Assembly (NCBI GenBank): GCA_964035545.1
Contig: OZ037768.1
Coordinates: 6,935,241-6,999,240, forward strand
Length of the DNA: 64,000 nucleotides
Origin: Bugula neritina
Lineage: Eukaryota; Bryozoa; Gymnolaemata; Cheilostomatida; Bugulidae
Direction: 5' to 3'
Part shown: one piece after another, positions 61,201-64,000 of the stretch
Layout of the letters: the number at the start of each line of letters is the position of its first letter
Numbering within the stretch: the stretch's first letter is position 1
Made by a program: the position numbers and the translations under genes
The notes under the pieces: model-generated
What the model was told of the DNA's origin: nothing
The model's input: the letters and a program-made list of their open reading frames with translations, nothing else
Database searches by the model: none

Positions 61201-63789
61201 ATATGGAAGTGCGCATGAGAGGTTGCTGTTACAGCATCACTTGCAGCTGTGAGGTTGTATTAAAATTAATAATTACCAAAATCAGGAGGTGATAGTTGTA
61301 ATATATTGTGTAAACTGCCAACAGAATAGAATGCATAATACTAAGAGTACAGTGAATTTGGTTAAAGAAAATATTACAACCTTACTTTATGTATTTGTAT
61401 ATCGTACTATATAATCTTACAGTGTATCCACTAACCATTTTGATATGTACTACAAATCTTAATCTAAAAGCAATATAGTTGGATTGGTAAAAATGTCATT
61501 CAGTAACTTAAATATGTGTACCTTAACACCCTGTGCTATAGCTATTGCTCCTTTTCTCCTCAAAGAATTCCAGCTAAGGTTTAACTCTTTGATTGAGGAG
61601 TTTTCACCGATGGCCGGGCCGAGAGCAACCCCTCCCATCTCAGAAAACCTGTTGTGACTTAGATTTAGGGACTCAACTTTTGTTGTGTTCTGAAATATAA
61701 TATCGTTATAAAGGTTGAATGCTTTGGTGACTTGTAATGTGCTAGACAAACTCGCCAACATTATCAGAAAATGTTCTAGTCAACTGTAACCCCAATTGGT
61801 TATGATAAATAAAATGAAAATACTTTGTCGTTTATAGCCTTTAAAATTTTTACATTCAAGCAGCAAAGCCTACAAGCAAATAGTTTTTCATAAGGCTAAC
61901 CTTTTTTTAAATTAAATTTATAATCATTATAGTAGAGAAACACTCACCATTATGGCTTCAGCAAAGAAAATGGCTGCTGTGTCATCAAACTCGTTTTTAG
62001 ACAGAGTTATGTGAGTGAGAGAGGTGGTTATTTGCATGATATTGGAAAGCATTTCTGCACTAGATGTTCCCAAGTGATTTTCTGATAAGTTCTATTAAAT
62101 ACCAGATTTCAGTTACCTTGTCTTGTAAAAGACAAATGATAGAGGTATACATGGGCATATATTGTAGTCTGCTACATTATGCCTACAGATAACAGGTTAT
62201 GATATTATAACAGTATTATTTCTGTAATTTTAGAGTCAGAAATACTTCGCACACATGCAAATGATAATGAAGATTTTAAGGTTGGATTTAAATCTACCAA
62301 TGATTACCATTGCATTGCTGTGAAGTTGAAAAGTCCCACAATATATATATATTTCTGTGTCAACTTGAGATAATTTGAGACTAGTTGGTAGTCAACATAC
62401 AGACACTTACCAAATGTGTGATAAAGCAGTTCTCTCTCAGCATATTACAGAGAAGGTAAGCACCACGACATCCTAGAGAGTTGTCCGTCAGATCAAGAGA
62501 TAGGATTTTTGCATTAGACTATAAATTATAAACATTTCAGCTATATTTTACAAGTTTTATGTATTATTACGTTCATTTGTTTGTTTCATACCCGGTTGTG
62601 TTGAGTTCCAATGCTCTGTCACAGACTGCACCTGTTCCTATGCTGTTCTTTATCAAGTCATCAGCTTAATAGGTTTTTTTTTTCAAAACTCTTATAACAA
62701 CCATTTTGATTTAAAGTTGTGAGTGCTTTTCATGTTATGTTATGCAAAACTAGTTGAGCAATGGCAAATATTTTAAACTAATAAATTATGATAAAGGTGC
62801 AGCAATGGAGAAATTGAAAAAATCCAGTGTTATAGATGAGAAATATTTTAAAATAAGTTAAGTTCTTGCAAAAATTTCAACATTTGTGCCCAAACCAAAA
62901 TTCATTAAGAAATTCAAAAACTTTGGCTATTGAACTTTCTCCATTTTGCTGCACCAAATACAATAATTAATATAACTTTATCAAATTGCTATGGTAGTCT
63001 ATAGTTACCACTGATGTCAAACCATACAAGAAACCTTTCAATTAACTCTTGAGAAGGACATCTCTAAGGCAAGTACCTACCACTAACGATATTGCAATTG
63101 GTTTCACGGCATGACTCCCGAGCTGATGGTGCCGTAGTTTGAGCTCTGTTTCGTGCATGTGGCGCAGGTAGTACGACACAGGTACTACTTTGTTACGGTG
63201 ACACGTGTCTATGTAAGATGTCTTTCCGCTGTGGTCAAAAGCCTCAAACACCTCTGTAAATCAATTGATGAGAAGTATAGTAAGTATAACTTTCGAATAC
63301 TAGCCACATATTATGTCATAATGCAACATGATAAAGTTACATTATTTTATATGATACTATATTATATTATAAAGTAATATGATAAAGCTACATTATAATA
63401 TAATATCATCTTATAACCCAAAAGCTGATTTTATGAATTTTTTTTCATTACCTACTTGGGTCTCTGGATGCTGTTAAAACAATCATCACAATTATTGATG
63501 ATTGAGCTAATTACTTGATTAAAACATGGTCACCTGAGACCATTCAACTTGCCTGCATCATCTGCATTACTAATTATATTAATTGTTGTTTAGCTAAAGA
63601 ATTTGACGAACCTTCAATTTCCAGGTCAGTGTCCCAGCCGCTATCATCTTTGAGATCTACACTGTCTGTGTCATATGGTCCTGTCCAACTCATGCTTTGT
63701 GTATGAGCTGAGATGTCTTCATTACTCCCTGCTCCGTTATTGGCAGCACTTTGTACGCTTCTCTTCACAATCTGACTCAAATGAAACAT
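58250..63789 (-). CDS. LRRC74: LRRC74-like protein: ribonuclease-inhibitor-type LRRs plus two EF-hands
   Basis: Eleven exons on the minus strand: 63789-63612, 63253-63081, 62518-62411, 62091-61948, 61689-61522, 61154-61039, 60901-60823, 60424-60329, 60230-59988, 59836-59751, 58385-58250. All phases agree; the product is 508 residues (human LRRC74A about 490). An acidic N-terminus leads to TELKLRHHQLG and then about eight repeats of the LxLxxN type, e.g. ILSLDLTDNSLGCRGA, HITLSKNEFDDTAA, SLNLSHNRFSEMGG, ELNLSWNSLRRKGA. Most repeats are one exon each. Two EF-hands follow: DVDGNMSLGNNE and DKDGDGEINYSE. The second loop is completed only by splicing exon 10 to exon 11 (AG then T, giving Ser, then the calcium-binding Glu at position 12), which supports the distant last exon. 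Probably a calcium-responsive scaffold; the molecular role is not established. Confidence 0.9.
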
Positions 63790-64000
63790 ACTAATCGTTA
63801 GTTCCTTTAGAAAACCTAATCAACTTTTCATGAATTGTTGATAAACTATTAAGAATACATTTGTATAAACTACTATGAATACTATATATGCTGTGTAAAT
63901 GAATACTACTGCTGTTTAACTGCTATCTTGTGCTGGTGGATCGTAGCAGTGGACTACTCTAGTTGTATATACATGTGCTTTTAACATGACAGGGTGACAT
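63790..64000. other. Upstream flank of LRRC74-like gene
   Basis: Short AT-rich end of the window that should contain the 5' UTR or promoter of the minus-strand LRRC74-like gene. Nothing else is seen. Confidence 0.4.

Overview
This is a eukaryotic, almost certainly animal, nuclear genome window. It is AT-rich, its genes are split by GT-AG introns, and every recognised protein has a metazoan family. HEXIM, TBC1D30, ACSBG and LRRC74 families together point to an animal. The species cannot be fixed from sequence alone; a marine or early-branching invertebrate is my guess. I rebuilt ten protein-coding genes by joining exons at splice sites with consistent reading phase.

Layout, left to right: HEXIM-like P-TEFb inhibitor (minus, 62-1485, possibly running off the left edge); a 495-bp near-perfect palindrome (2312-2806); TXNDC5/ERp46-type protein disulfide isomerase ending in KDEL (plus, 3613-9522), whose intron 8 holds a hAT-type non-autonomous transposon with a second foldback element nested inside; ribosomal protein L30 (minus, 11157-9660), convergent with TXNDC5; a WD40 protein resembling the C-terminal half of LRWD1/ORCA (minus, 15310-12327); RHEB GTPase (plus, 16956-19957), divergent from it; mitochondrial asparaginyl-tRNA synthetase NARS2 (plus, 21997-24727); a mannose-6-phosphate-receptor-like type I membrane protein (minus, 28286-25392); a bubblegum-type acyl-CoA synthetase, ACSBG (plus, 30945-41833); an intergenic segment with a complete type I hammerhead ribozyme in a 273-bp repeated unit (42912-43224); TBC1D30-type Rab GAP (plus, 45235-57169); and an LRRC74-like leucine-rich-repeat/EF-hand protein (minus, 63789-58250), convergent with TBC1D30.

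The genes are mostly housekeeping and do not form one pathway. Several concern the endomembrane system (TXNDC5 folding, M6P-receptor-like sorting, TBC1D30 Rab regulation), translation (RPL30, NARS2, RHEB/TORC1 signalling) and chromatin or transcription (HEXIM, LRWD1-like). I see no operon and no defence cluster.

The non-coding space is unusual in three ways. A retrozyme-like hammerhead element sits between (TA)n tracts. Three introns carry minisatellites whose unit contains a 5' splice-site-like motif, and one of these arrays starts exactly at a real donor site. Intergenic regions are rich in self-complementary shuffled triplet repeats (TAATAC/TATTAG types), including large palindromes.
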